Source of the DNA: a virus
Virus record (IMG/VR): IMGVR_UViG_3300036398_001080
Span: 1-20,512 of that record
Strand: one strand, 5' to 3'
Length of the DNA stretch: 20,512 nucleotides
The translations under genes and the position numbers were made by a program. Positions 1 to 6,822 of this stretch are shown in pieces; the stretch's first letter is position 1, and every line of letters starts with the position of its first letter. The notes under the pieces are model-generated. The model was given only the letters and a program-made list of their open reading frames with translations. It was not told the DNA's origin and searched no databases.

Positions 1-186
1 TGACTTCTGCAACTGCAACATGGCCGTGGACAAGTGACGCATAGCACGACCTATATGGTAATCATGCACCGGCTTGTCAACATGAAACCATTCTCCGTAG
101 GCGGATTTCTCCGATCCTTTGCCCATAACGCGCCACGTTATGTCCTCGGCGGCTTTGCCAAGTTCCTCGATGGTCGGCGGCGTCAC
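1..186 (-). CDS. Hypothetical protein, 3' part cut by window edge
   Basis: This is an open frame of 62 codons running off the left edge of the window. I place the start at a GTG that overlaps the TGA stop of the upstream nuclease gene (GTGA, a coupled start). The visible part is rich in charged and aromatic residues. It contains the segment EWFHVDKPVHDYHIGRAMRH near residues 32-51, with several His residues spaced as in small alpha-helical phage enzymes. I cannot assign a family. A nucleotide-metabolism protein of the MazG/diphosphohydrolase kind is only a guess from the His pattern and the replication-gene neighbourhood. It continues the DNA-metabolism operon, and its C-terminus is not in the window. 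Confidence 0.6.
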   Translation of the reverse strand, partial: MTPPTIEELGKAAEDITWRVMGKGSEKSAYGEWFHVDKPVHDYHIGRAMRHLSTAMLQLQKS

Positions 187-1001
187 AGCTTCATCCCTGG
201 AGGTACATACTTCTTTGACCACGCCCATACCTTGAGCATGGCCTGGAAGGCGATACCCGACTCATGCAACTCCTCCTCGCTCCACTGGTGAATCACCAGC
301 GTCTCCGGGTCATTGGCCGCCAGGACCACCGACACGCACGCTGCCTTGGAATTCTCCGAGGCGATGCGGTAGGCCCAAAGCTGGGCGCAGTCGCTATCGT
401 AGAACGGGTCGTATTTCGGATTTACCTTGCGGTTTTTGAGGTCGATGATCGCGTCACCTATTCCCTTCAGCTTGACGTAGGCATCGCATCGTCCAGCGTA
501 ACCAGCACCAACCAGTGCTTTTTCGCACCAATAGGTTCTTTCGATATTGTCTTCAGCCCACTCTCTAAACGTCTTGATATACGGCTGGAGTTCCTGGTCT
601 TTGGAACAATCACGTCCAAGTAGGATATGCTCCATTTGTTCGTGCATTTTCGTCCCGTGTTCCGCCGCCTTGGTTGTGGATTGCTTCGAGTCTTTGACGA
701 CCCGCTTCGCATACTCTTCGAGTGTTTCACCGCCCTCCTTTGGAAGCGTAAGCGAGGACATAATGGCCTGCTCGATCTTCCATGCTGTGAGTTGCGGCTT
801 GTCCATGATGCCCAAGACGCTCGTGACCGATGGGAGCAAGCCCATCTTGCGCGCGTCCGTAACCGTGGTGTTACGCTCGTTGCCGTTCTTTCCTATGACA
901 ACGTGGGCGGACTCGCCTTCCTGTGTGTACCAATGTCCGCTGGACTCGGTTTGAACGAGTTTAGCGGTCGATGGCTCTTTCTGCGTGAGAGTAAGAGCCA
1001 C
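183..1001 (-). CDS. PD-(D/E)XK exonuclease, RecB/lambda-exonuclease-like
   Basis: This is a 272-aa predicted metal-dependent DNA nuclease. The superfamily motifs appear in order: AAEHGTKMH at about residues 112-120 (the G-x-x-x-H helix common in RecB/Cas4-type nucleases), GRCDAY with D163, IIDLKNRK with D177 and K179 (the D...D-x-K metal site), and QLWAYRIA with Q197 and Y201 (the QxxxY helix of RecB-like members). Phage relatives resect double-strand ends for recombination or degrade host DNA. The frame is open further upstream to 1172, but that part only shadows the SSB gene in another frame and reads as Arg/Ser-rich noise. The best start is the GTG at 1001, four nucleotides after the SSB stop. 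No clear ribosome site precedes it, so translation is probably coupled. Pairing with an SSB directly upstream fits a recombination role. Confidence 0.8.
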   Translation of the reverse strand: MALTLTQKEPSTAKLVQTESSGHWYTQEGESAHVVIGKNGNERNTTVTDARKMGLLPSVTSVLGIMDKPQLTAWKIEQAIMSSLTLPKEGGETLEEYAKRVVKDSKQSTTKAAEHGTKMHEQMEHILLGRDCSKDQELQPYIKTFREWAEDNIERTYWCEKALVGAGYAGRCDAYVKLKGIGDAIIDLKNRKVNPKYDPFYDSDCAQLWAYRIASENSKAACVSVVLAANDPETLVIHQWSEEELHESGIAFQAMLKVWAWSKKYVPPGMKL

Positions 1002-1005
1002 TGGA

Positions 1006-1653
1006 TTAGAACGGGATTTGGTTGCCGTCCGCGTCGGTGCTGTCGGCAGCCTTGCCCTGCGGTGCCGAAGACGCACCACGGAACTCCCGGCTTGCCCGGA
1101 TCTTCTCCTGCAACCACTCCGGCAGTTCGCTGAACTGGCCACCTTCGCCCTGCTCAATCTCGTAGAACACATGGTCGTTCTCGGTCTTGGCAGGAGCCTT
1201 CATCGACTTGGGCAGCTTGGCGATGCCTTGAATCGCGCAGTAGTTGCGCCCTGCTTGGCTGGTCTTGTGAACCAAGGTGAGCAAGCAAGCCTTGCCCAAG
1301 AGGTTCTTGAGGCTGAAGCTGGCAAGCTCTTTGCTGGTGAACGCCTGACCGCGCCAAGTTTCGAGGTGCTTCCGCAGGGTAGCACGCTCTCCTAGGCTGC
1401 GGGTGAGTTCGATGGAAACGACCATCGGCTTCGTCACCTTGGTCGTCTTGCCGTTCTCCGTAACCTCGCCTTCGATGGTCTGTTCCGGCAATTCAAATGC
1501 CAAGCGCAGTTTGGGGGTGTTCTTTGTCTCGCCGTCCCAGGTCACTTCCTGGGTTCCGAGATCGACCAGGCTGAATAGAACGCCGACGGTTGCTCCGGCT
1601 TCGGGCAACTGGCGTTCCGTGTTTTTGGATGTTTCACTGATGGTTAGGCTCAT
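1006..1653 (-). CDS. Phage single-stranded-DNA-binding-like protein
   Basis: This is a 215-aa protein with a beta-rich N-terminal half (about residues 18-140) and a low-complexity, acidic C-terminal tail. The last residues are DADGNQIPF, closely resembling the acidic DDDIPF tip that bacterial SSB uses to recruit partner enzymes. The body contains GATVGVLFSLVDLGTQEVTW and a GKACLLTLVHKTS...YCAIQGIAKLP strand pair, which look like an OB-type barrel. I recognise the general type from phage replication operons, but I cannot prove the fold from sequence alone. The start ATG follows an AAAGG-type ribosome site. It lies between a resolvase-like gene and an exonuclease gene, which fits a role coating DNA during replication or recombination. 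A generic OB-fold recombination mediator is the alternative. Confidence 0.7.
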   Translation of the reverse strand: MSLTISETSKNTERQLPEAGATVGVLFSLVDLGTQEVTWDGETKNTPKLRLAFELPEQTIEGEVTENGKTTKVTKPMVVSIELTRSLGERATLRKHLETWRGQAFTSKELASFSLKNLLGKACLLTLVHKTSQAGRNYCAIQGIAKLPKSMKAPAKTENDHVFYEIEQGEGGQFSELPEWLQEKIRASREFRGASSAPQGKAADSTDADGNQIPF

Positions 1654-1667
1654 GTTATTTTACCTTT

Positions 1668-2102
1668 CTATATTTGGTTTGGGTTTAGTGGTGTGGAAGG
1701 CAGTACGAAGCCCTGGGCTACGGTTGTGGCAACGGGTGCGGTATGGACTATGTCCACGGTGAAATTGGGAGGGGCGATATGTCGGGCGATCTCGCAAAGG
1801 TCGTCGGCCTGGACGATGGCCAGCCACTTCTTCTCGCCGTTGCGCCGAAAAAACACTGCCGGGATCTTGCCATCTGGTGCATCGGACTTGGCCTGCCGCA
1901 TCCATTCCTCCGGCTTGACCTGCTGGCAACGCTTGACCTCAACGTGAAATGGGAAATTCCCACAGACCACATCCCCCGAACCGCCCTCTGGATTACCGGC
2001 GTACTGCTGTGTGCGCCGCGCTTTTTGCCAGCCCTGCTCGCGCAGGTATGATGCAAACTCCCTCTCCCCTGCCGCCCCCTTGCGCCTTGAATTGATTGCC
2101 AT
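1668..2102 (-). CDS. Holliday-junction-resolvase-like PD-(D/E)XK nuclease
   Basis: This is a 144-aa basic protein with the minimal PD-(D/E)XK endonuclease core. It shows NSRRKGAAGEREFASYLRE (E13 or E15 in helix 1), GSGDVV (D44) and FHVEVKR (E55-x-K57), followed by a strand-helix region rich in basic and aromatic residues. This order and size match archaeal Hjc/phage resolvase-like nucleases, which cut branched DNA before packaging. The last 30 residues are Pro/Thr-rich and probably disordered. The ATG at 2102 is the only sensible start; upstream lies a short gap containing one copy of a TTGACTAGGT element. It heads a block with the SSB and exonuclease. A VRR-NUC or restriction-like nuclease cannot be ruled out, but the short N-terminal motif favours the resolvase type. 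Confidence 0.75.
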   Translation of the reverse strand: MAINSRRKGAAGEREFASYLREQGWQKARRTQQYAGNPEGGSGDVVCGNFPFHVEVKRCQQVKPEEWMRQAKSDAPDGKIPAVFFRRNGEKKWLAIVQADDLCEIARHIAPPNFTVDIVHTAPVATTVAQGFVLPSTPLNPNQI

Positions 2103-2128
2103 CGCCCGACCCTAGCGGGGATGTCAAA

Positions 2129-2138
2129 ACCTAGTCAA
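2129..2138 (-). promoter_or_regulatory. TTGACTAGGT element, copy A
   Basis: This is a 10-bp sequence, TTGACTAGGT on the minus strand, ending 26 nt before the ATG of the resolvase-like gene. An identical copy in the opposite orientation lies before the plus-strand gene at almost the same distance. It begins with a -35-like TTGACT, but no good -10 box is visible at 17 nt. A -35 half site or an operator are both possible; the function is inferred. Confidence 0.4.
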
Positions 2139-2318
2139 CTACTTTTTTGCGTCCTCGTCAAAGCACTCCAGCAACCCCGCACCGGTCATCCTCTTGGCCA
2201 CCTGCGGGTTCTCCCGCAACCATTCGGCGGCCTCCTCGACCGAGTTCATCTTATTGACGGCGTTCTCGAAGATACGCCATGCCTCCTTGGAGGTTAGAGA
2301 TCGCTTAATATACGCCAT
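2139..2318 (-). CDS. Small helical hypothetical protein (59 aa)
   Basis: I do not recognise this 59-aa protein. It is predicted to be mostly alpha-helical and charged, with KEAWRIFENAVNKMNSVEEA and EWLRENPQVAKRM segments and an acidic-basic end (ECFDEDAKK). The frame is open to a TTG at 2363, but the ATG at 2318 is preferred; a weak GGG ribosome site lies just upstream. It overlaps the 3' end of the endonuclease gene by 25 nt in another frame, so the two are probably translated together. A perfect AAGGAGG lies inside the coding region (around 2284-2290) but no in-frame ATG follows it closely, so I do not use it. A partner or regulator of the nuclease is possible but unsupported. Confidence 0.55.
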   Translation of the reverse strand: MAYIKRSLTSKEAWRIFENAVNKMNSVEEAAEWLRENPQVAKRMTGAGLLECFDEDAKK

Positions 2319-2671
2319 GAAGACCCTGTGCGGATTGATGCCTTGTAATTCTTGCCTTTGCAATCCCTTGGGTTCACGATCCAGAACAGATCGTCATCCA
2401 TTCCCCACAAAATAAAAACATCGACCCCTCCAGAATAAAGCCTCTTTGAACTAAGACCCTTGCAGGTCATAAAGCCATACCTGTTCCGATCTGGGTCTTT
2501 CCGCTCGGATGTCTTGACCTGGATGCGGATAAACCGCTTGCGCTTCTCGGCCACCAGGTCATACCCGCAAAAATCCTCAAGCGGAGTCAGCACTTGATAG
2601 CCCAGCCGCAACAAGGCTCCGGCCACCCTGGCCACCCCGACTGCTCCTATCTGGCGGTTGGATAATTTCAT
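2294..2671 (-). CDS. I-Ssp6803I-like PD-(D/E)XK endonuclease (freestanding)
   Basis: This is a 125-aa protein resembling the group I intron-associated PD-(D/E)XK endonucleases. The helix IGAVGVARVAGALLRLGYQV leads into a catalytic core with YDLV (D38) and FIRIQVKTSE (Q51-x-K53). The Q-x-K variant, instead of the usual D/E-x-K, and the 13- and 15-residue spacing from the Asp match what I recall for I-Ssp6803I. The helix-1 glutamate of that enzyme appears to be Val13 here, so activity is uncertain. No intron or interrupted gene is visible around it, so it is a freestanding copy. It starts only 37 nt from the divergent plus-strand gene. It may be a selfish homing nuclease, or a domesticated phage enzyme. 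Confidence 0.7.
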   Translation of the reverse strand: MKLSNRQIGAVGVARVAGALLRLGYQVLTPLEDFCGYDLVAEKRKRFIRIQVKTSERKDPDRNRYGFMTCKGLSSKRLYSGGVDVFILWGMDDDLFWIVNPRDCKGKNYKASIRTGSSWRILSDL

Positions 2672-2673
2672 GC

Positions 2674-2683
2674 TTGACTAGGT
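2674..2683 (+). promoter_or_regulatory. TTGACTAGGT element, copy B
   Basis: This is an identical 10-bp copy of the element at 2129-2138, inverted with respect to it. It lies in the 37-nt divergent gap, 25 nt before the ATG of the plus-strand gene and 3 nt before the start of the minus-strand endonuclease. Relative to the gene downstream of each copy, the two have the same orientation and nearly the same spacing. This suggests a common promoter or operator rather than a random repeat. Confidence 0.4.
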
Positions 2684-2708
2684 GGCGCGAATGCTGGAGT
2701 TTTTACAC

Positions 2709-3050
2709 ATGAAAGCAACACTATTCCTAATGGCGGTGCTGGTGGCACCGGTGATGGGGGAGGATGAAATGGATGATTTCATGGGCGGTGTTTACGATAA
2801 GCCTGGGATTTATGCGAAAACCTCAAATGTTGCTATTGGCGATGGGATTGTTATTCGATCTGGAGACACATTTTTTACAGATGAAGGCATTTGCAGGAAG
2901 GCGGGATCTTTCTACTTCAATGAAAAAGATATTGTATTAAGCACTGGCAATTCTTTTATATCAGACAAAAACTTCACCGCGAAATCCGGCAATGTGTATG
3001 TGGGAACTGGCGGGTTTTCAGTTCTTACAGATTCAGTAATTTTCAAATAA
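2709..3050 (+). CDS. Predicted exported protein of 14-residue repeats
   Basis: This is the only plus-strand gene I accept. It has 113 codons from the ATG at 2709. The start is MKATLFLMAVLVAPVMGEDE, a classic short signal peptide with a possible signal peptidase I site after VMG. The mature part has at least five tandem 14-residue units: TSNVAIGDGIVIRS, GDTFFTDEGICRKA, GSFYFNEKDIVLST, GNSFISDKNFTAKS, GNVYVGTGGFSVLT. Each unit starts with a turn (G/S-x) and alternates hydrophobic residues, as expected for a beta-solenoid or stacked hairpins. A GGAG site lies 9 nt before the ATG; an in-frame ATG at 2691 is an alternative start. It runs against the virion operon, and its stop directly abuts the lysozyme stop. 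Moron-like cargo acting at the host envelope is my inference; the family is unknown to me. Confidence 0.7.
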   Translation: MKATLFLMAVLVAPVMGEDEMDDFMGGVYDKPGIYAKTSNVAIGDGIVIRSGDTFFTDEGICRKAGSFYFNEKDIVLSTGNSFISDKNFTAKSGNVYVGTGGFSVLTDSVIFK

Positions 3051-3770
3051 TCAAACAGATCCAAAAAGACCAAGCCTATTGTTAATTCTGTTTTCAAGAC
3101 CTTGAAGTAATTTCCTTCTTGCAGGATTTTTTCGCGCCATTGCGTATTCGTCCCGAAGTTGGGCTTGGCTTGCAGCTTTCATTAGCGCACCAGGCTGGAC
3201 CGTGCCGATTGCCTGCAAGGTCTGTGGGCCAAGCCTTCCGTCAACGGAAACCTTTTGGCCAAGGCTATTAAGACCTTGCTGAATGTATTTGGTTGCACCA
3301 CCAGCGCCACGGTTGAAGGCCATATCCTGAACAAATGCCTGCATTTCCTGTGGCATTCTGTCAACAATAGGGGCGGTGTACTTCCTGATGTATTTTGCGG
3401 CCTCAATTTCGCGTTGTTCCGGCGGCAAATTGGCAAGTCTTCTGGCTTCACCGGGGTGGAATTTGTCATTGATTCCGGCAACCTCATAGGTTCCGCCCAT
3501 GTCGCCGGAAGGAAGTTTGTAAACCGTGATGTTGCCAGCCTTGTCCCTTCTGGCCTCCATGCTTACTGTCTGGAGCGCGGCAGGCAGAAGGGGATCAATC
3601 TCTTGTGATACCGGAGTTGCTTGTTGGTATAGTGGTTCCTGTCTTTTCATCGCCATATCCTCCACTTTTGAAATTGGCTCAAGCTCTTTGCGGATGGCCA
3701 TATTACGAGATTTTTCCTCAATTTGGCCAAATCCACGCCCAACAGATCCAGATATGTCAAATCTGGCCAT
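3051..3770 (-). CDS. GH108-like peptidoglycan hydrolase (virion lysozyme or endolysin)
   Basis: This is a 239-aa protein whose C-terminal 170 residues resemble GH108 phage lysozymes with a PG_binding_3-type region. Visible features are E72 in SMEARRD (candidate catalytic acid), LPSGDMGGTYEVAGIN at 86-101 (compare the DPGG-T-x-G-I stretch of GH108), AFNRGAGGATKYIQQGLN at 151-168, VDGRLGPQTLQAI at 176-188 and LRDEY at 205-209. The first 60 residues are charged and not part of the enzyme. It is the last gene of the virion operon and begins with a TAATG overlap on the ejection-protein gene. It may therefore be a virion-borne wall-piercing enzyme rather than the lysis endolysin, though either is possible. 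No signal peptide is seen. The usual EGG catalytic motif is not obvious, so this assignment is moderate. Confidence 0.65.
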   Translation of the reverse strand: MARFDISGSVGRGFGQIEEKSRNMAIRKELEPISKVEDMAMKRQEPLYQQATPVSQEIDPLLPAALQTVSMEARRDKAGNITVYKLPSGDMGGTYEVAGINDKFHPGEARRLANLPPEQREIEAAKYIRKYTAPIVDRMPQEMQAFVQDMAFNRGAGGATKYIQQGLNSLGQKVSVDGRLGPQTLQAIGTVQPGALMKAASQAQLRDEYAMARKNPARRKLLQGLENRINNRLGLFGSV

Positions 3771-5848
3771 TATTTACCTATCTTTTTTGAGATTTCCTGT
3801 TTTCTAAGCTGTTCGGCAATTTCTGCAAGATCCTGATCGTTGTCTTCTTTTGCTATGTTTGAAAGTGTGGTTATTGCACCAGGGATTGCTTCTGTTGGTA
3901 TTTTGGAATTTTCTGCAAGCCATTTTACATACTTCGGATTTGTAAATGCCTTGGCTGAAGCTCTGGATAGTGCGGAGGCTGTTAATAGACCCGTGATAAG
4001 CTTGTATTGCCCCGCCGCAACAGCCGTTGCCAATACGGCAAGCGTTGCTGGCTGTACTCCTGCGGCAGCAGTTCCACTTGGATTTGCCAGAACCTTGGAG
4101 CCTTCCCGAATCATGGACGCTGTTTCTGCTATTTTATCTAGGTTTTTCCTGTAATCAGACCCGAATCTGTTGAACAAGACCTGCTTTGCCTCCGGGCTTA
4201 ATTTGTTCCAGTTGGTCAAAAATCTTTCAGTGCTGAAAACATCGCCAAGCTCGTCCTGCTGTCCTGGGAGAGCCTTGCCCATCTTCGATATAAATGAAGA
4301 CGCAACTGCTTTTTGCTCTGGCTTCGGCAAGCTCTGCATGACGGCCCTGAGTCTTGTTGCCCCAAGCTCGGTTCCCTCAAAAGCCGCCCTATAAATTTTT
4401 TCAGGCTCGTTTTTATTTATGAATCCCTGAAGCTTATCAATTCTTTCGTGAAAAGATTTTGTGTATTTATTGGCCCTGCTCAGTGCAGTAAGAGCATCAG
4501 CACCTGATTCCCTTGCCGCCTCCCTTAAATCATCGCTAATTGCACCATAAATTTTTTTGTATGTTGCTTGTTGTACATTTGAGGCAAGATTTACGGATGA
4601 CATTTTTTGGCCTATTCTTGACCTTAATTCCTTCAGGGCTGAAAATGGAATATCTCCCTCTGCATTCAAAAGATCAGATTCAAGATCATTTTTAAGCAAA
4701 GTTATTTCTTCGTTGCTAATTAACTGATTGCGCGATAACGCAGGCGCGCCCTCGATGGGTCTGGATAATTTCTCAAGCGCCGCATATGTATTTTTTGCTT
4801 TTACCGGCTTAAATTTGGGTATGTATTCATCAAGTTTATTATATAATCCTGATTCAATCGCCCTTGATCTTGGAACAAAAATATCCTCAACACCACGTTG
4901 GATGCCAGCACCGGCAACAGTAGGCTCCTTTACCTTCGAAAGCTTTTCTGCAACCTCTTTGACTCTTTGCCCAACTTCGGCCTGCTGTGTCATTGCCTTT
5001 TCTCGCATTACTCCGATTGCACCAGGTATTCTTCCAAGACTGCTTTCCATGCCCTGAACAAGTGTCTTGCCAGTTGCCTGTCCAGCGGAAGGGGTTGTGC
5101 CTGCCTGTGCAAATGCCTCTATGTTTCTTCGGATTTCTTCTTGTGTCGCGCCAGCCCTTCCTGCGGCTCGCAAGGCCGCGCCGGAAATAGGCGCAACCGA
5201 TGGTGCCAATGCGCCAGCAAGTCCGGCGACAGTCTGCCCAATCGGACCAGCCCCGCTTTCCTCGGCAAATGATGCTCCAGTTGCCCCCGCAAGCCCAGAA
5301 ATGGCCTGCATGGCTGGCCTTTCCGTCAAAACCTGACCCACCCTTTGTGCGACAGGCGAAACGCTTTGCATCGCAAGTTTTCCGGCACCCATCGGTCCAA
5401 TAAGCCCGGTAGTAGTTTCGACCGCCTGCTGTGCAAATCTTTCTGTCGGAGTTGCTGGTCGTGGCAAACCTATGTCGGTTTTTATCTCCTCAAGCAATTC
5501 ATTAAGAGGCTTCCCACGCCCGGTTAGCGAGGAATAAACCCTTGATCCAATATCTGTAAGAAATCCTGCCGTTGCTCCTGCAACTGCTCCTGGCGCAGCC
5601 CCAACGCCACCAACCATTGCACCGATTCCGGCACCAGTTAAAGCCCCCAAAGTTGTGGGAGTCATCGCTGCCCTTGCGGTCAGTCCTGCCTGCCTTGCGG
5701 CGTAATCTCCAATTCCTTCAGGAGAAACTGCGGACTTTGCCTCGGAATAGTCTTGTACGACTTTTTGAGCTATTTGGTTCTGCTGGTCTTCTGAAAGACC
5801 TTCTGGAACCTCAATTTTTCCGATACCTTCAATTTCTATGAAAGCCAT
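3770..5848 (-). CDS. Large internal virion / DNA-ejection protein candidate
   Basis: This is a 692-aa protein. The N-terminus (MAFIEIEGIGKIEVPEGLSE) is a short beta segment followed by an amphipathic helix, a start common in phage ejection proteins. Residues 65-105 and 590-625 are Ala/Gly-rich hydrophobic stretches (GALTGAGIGAMVGGVGAAPG and AGVQPATLAVLATAVAAGQY) that could insert in membranes. The middle, about 280-580, is a long charged helical region. In short-tailed phages, such proteins leave the capsid with the DNA and build a channel across the cell envelope. It sits between a smaller helical protein and the lysozyme, each joined by a TAATG overlap, which supports co-translation and a common role. 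The coding region is AT-richer than the neighbours to its right. There is no enzyme motif I can name. Confidence 0.6.
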   Translation of the reverse strand: MAFIEIEGIGKIEVPEGLSEDQQNQIAQKVVQDYSEAKSAVSPEGIGDYAARQAGLTARAAMTPTTLGALTGAGIGAMVGGVGAAPGAVAGATAGFLTDIGSRVYSSLTGRGKPLNELLEEIKTDIGLPRPATPTERFAQQAVETTTGLIGPMGAGKLAMQSVSPVAQRVGQVLTERPAMQAISGLAGATGASFAEESGAGPIGQTVAGLAGALAPSVAPISGAALRAAGRAGATQEEIRRNIEAFAQAGTTPSAGQATGKTLVQGMESSLGRIPGAIGVMREKAMTQQAEVGQRVKEVAEKLSKVKEPTVAGAGIQRGVEDIFVPRSRAIESGLYNKLDEYIPKFKPVKAKNTYAALEKLSRPIEGAPALSRNQLISNEEITLLKNDLESDLLNAEGDIPFSALKELRSRIGQKMSSVNLASNVQQATYKKIYGAISDDLREAARESGADALTALSRANKYTKSFHERIDKLQGFINKNEPEKIYRAAFEGTELGATRLRAVMQSLPKPEQKAVASSFISKMGKALPGQQDELGDVFSTERFLTNWNKLSPEAKQVLFNRFGSDYRKNLDKIAETASMIREGSKVLANPSGTAAAGVQPATLAVLATAVAAGQYKLITGLLTASALSRASAKAFTNPKYVKWLAENSKIPTEAIPGAITTLSNIAKEDNDQDLAEIAEQLRKQEISKKIGK

Positions 5849-6822
5849 TATTTAGCCCGTATTACTTGTCCAGATGGATCTATCGAATATCTTCCAACAA
5901 CACCAGAACTTTGACCACCTGCCTGTGGTTGTTGTTGCTGTCTAGCACCCTCATCGCTGATTGCGCCCATTTGAAGGGATCGAGGAATCTCAAATCCGGC
6001 CTCTTGATACGCCTGCAATTTGTCTAGATATTCACGCCTTCTTTGGTTTGCAAAAATCTCAAGTCTTTGGGCAAAATCACCTGTATATGGATCACCCATT
6101 TCCTGTAAAAATCTTTTAGCCTCCTGTTCAGTTACTGCCGCACCCGACCTGGCCTTTAGAATTTGGTTTCTAACTCCGGCATACGCCTGATTCATCTGCG
6201 TAAAATCAGGGCTTTGGCCGAATGCGGCTAATCCTGCCTGAACTCTTCCGGTAACGGGACCATATAGATTCGGGCTAGTTGTTTCCATTGCCTTTGTGCT
6301 AAGATCAACAAGATTTTTGTATTCCACAAGTTCTTCAGCTTGTTTGATTGGAAGTTTCTTAAAATTATCTTTTACGTTCTTAAACTGCATATCGCGCACG
6401 GCTTCCAGTGCGGATGCGCTATACATATCGCCAACCTGTTTTGCCTGATCGATCTGCTGGTTAATTGAGGCCAGGCGTTGCGCCCCCATTTGAGTTCTGC
6501 GATTCAGAATCTCGTTTACCTGCTCTTCCGGCACCACGGTTGGTATCGCACCAAGCCCCTCAACCTGCCTTGTTCCGCCAAGCTCTCCAAGGCGCGCATA
6601 AGCAGCAGCCTTTCTTCCGGTTGTGGCACTCGGATCTTGAAGCGCCATAAGCTCCGCATCAATGGCGGAACCCCTAGCCGACGTATCCTCTCTTTCGAGT
6701 TGCATTTGGAGGCTTCTTGCCTGCAATTCTCTTACTCTTTGATCAAGTTCTCTTTGGCGGTCTTCCTGCTCGTATTGCTTTGACTGCCATGGAAACGGAA
6801 ATATTGGTCTTGCTTCAGCCAT
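5848..6822 (-). CDS. Helical internal virion protein candidate
   Basis: This 324-aa protein is predicted to be almost wholly alpha-helical. The N-terminal region (residues 13-50) is a dense Glu/Arg/Gln coiled-coil candidate. A conserved-looking block, ARSGAAVTEQEAKRFLQEMGD, lies near residues 225-245. I have seen this style in predicted phage ejection or virion proteins, but I cannot name a family. The C-terminus is Gln/Gly-rich with a run of four Gln (RQQQQPQAGGQ) and ends in a short beta strand, YSIDPSGQVIRAK. Start and stop are both part of TAATG overlaps with neighbouring genes, linking it to the 552-aa and 692-aa proteins. It probably forms part of the same ejection assembly. No signal peptide or membrane span is visible. 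Confidence 0.55.
   Translation of the reverse strand: MAEARPIFPFPWQSKQYEQEDRQRELDQRVRELQARSLQMQLEREDTSARGSAIDAELMALQDPSATTGRKAAAYARLGELGGTRQVEGLGAIPTVVPEEQVNEILNRRTQMGAQRLASINQQIDQAKQVGDMYSASALEAVRDMQFKNVKDNFKKLPIKQAEELVEYKNLVDLSTKAMETTSPNLYGPVTGRVQAGLAAFGQSPDFTQMNQAYAGVRNQILKARSGAAVTEQEAKRFLQEMGDPYTGDFAQRLEIFANQRRREYLDKLQAYQEAGFEIPRSLQMGAISDEGARQQQQPQAGGQSSGVVGRYSIDPSGQVIRAK

Noticed and set aside
1002-1172. Upstream extension of the exonuclease frame to 1172
   Set aside because: It overlaps the SSB gene and reads as Arg/Ser-rich sequence with no family pattern; the GTG at 1001 gives a clean junction with the SSB stop.
2284-2290. Perfect AAGGAGG within the 59-aa gene as a hidden start
   Set aside because: The ATG that follows opens only a 9-codon frame; no longer gene starts there.
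2294-2671. Group I intron around the endonuclease
   Set aside because: No interrupted gene is visible on either side; neighbours are complete and in different families.
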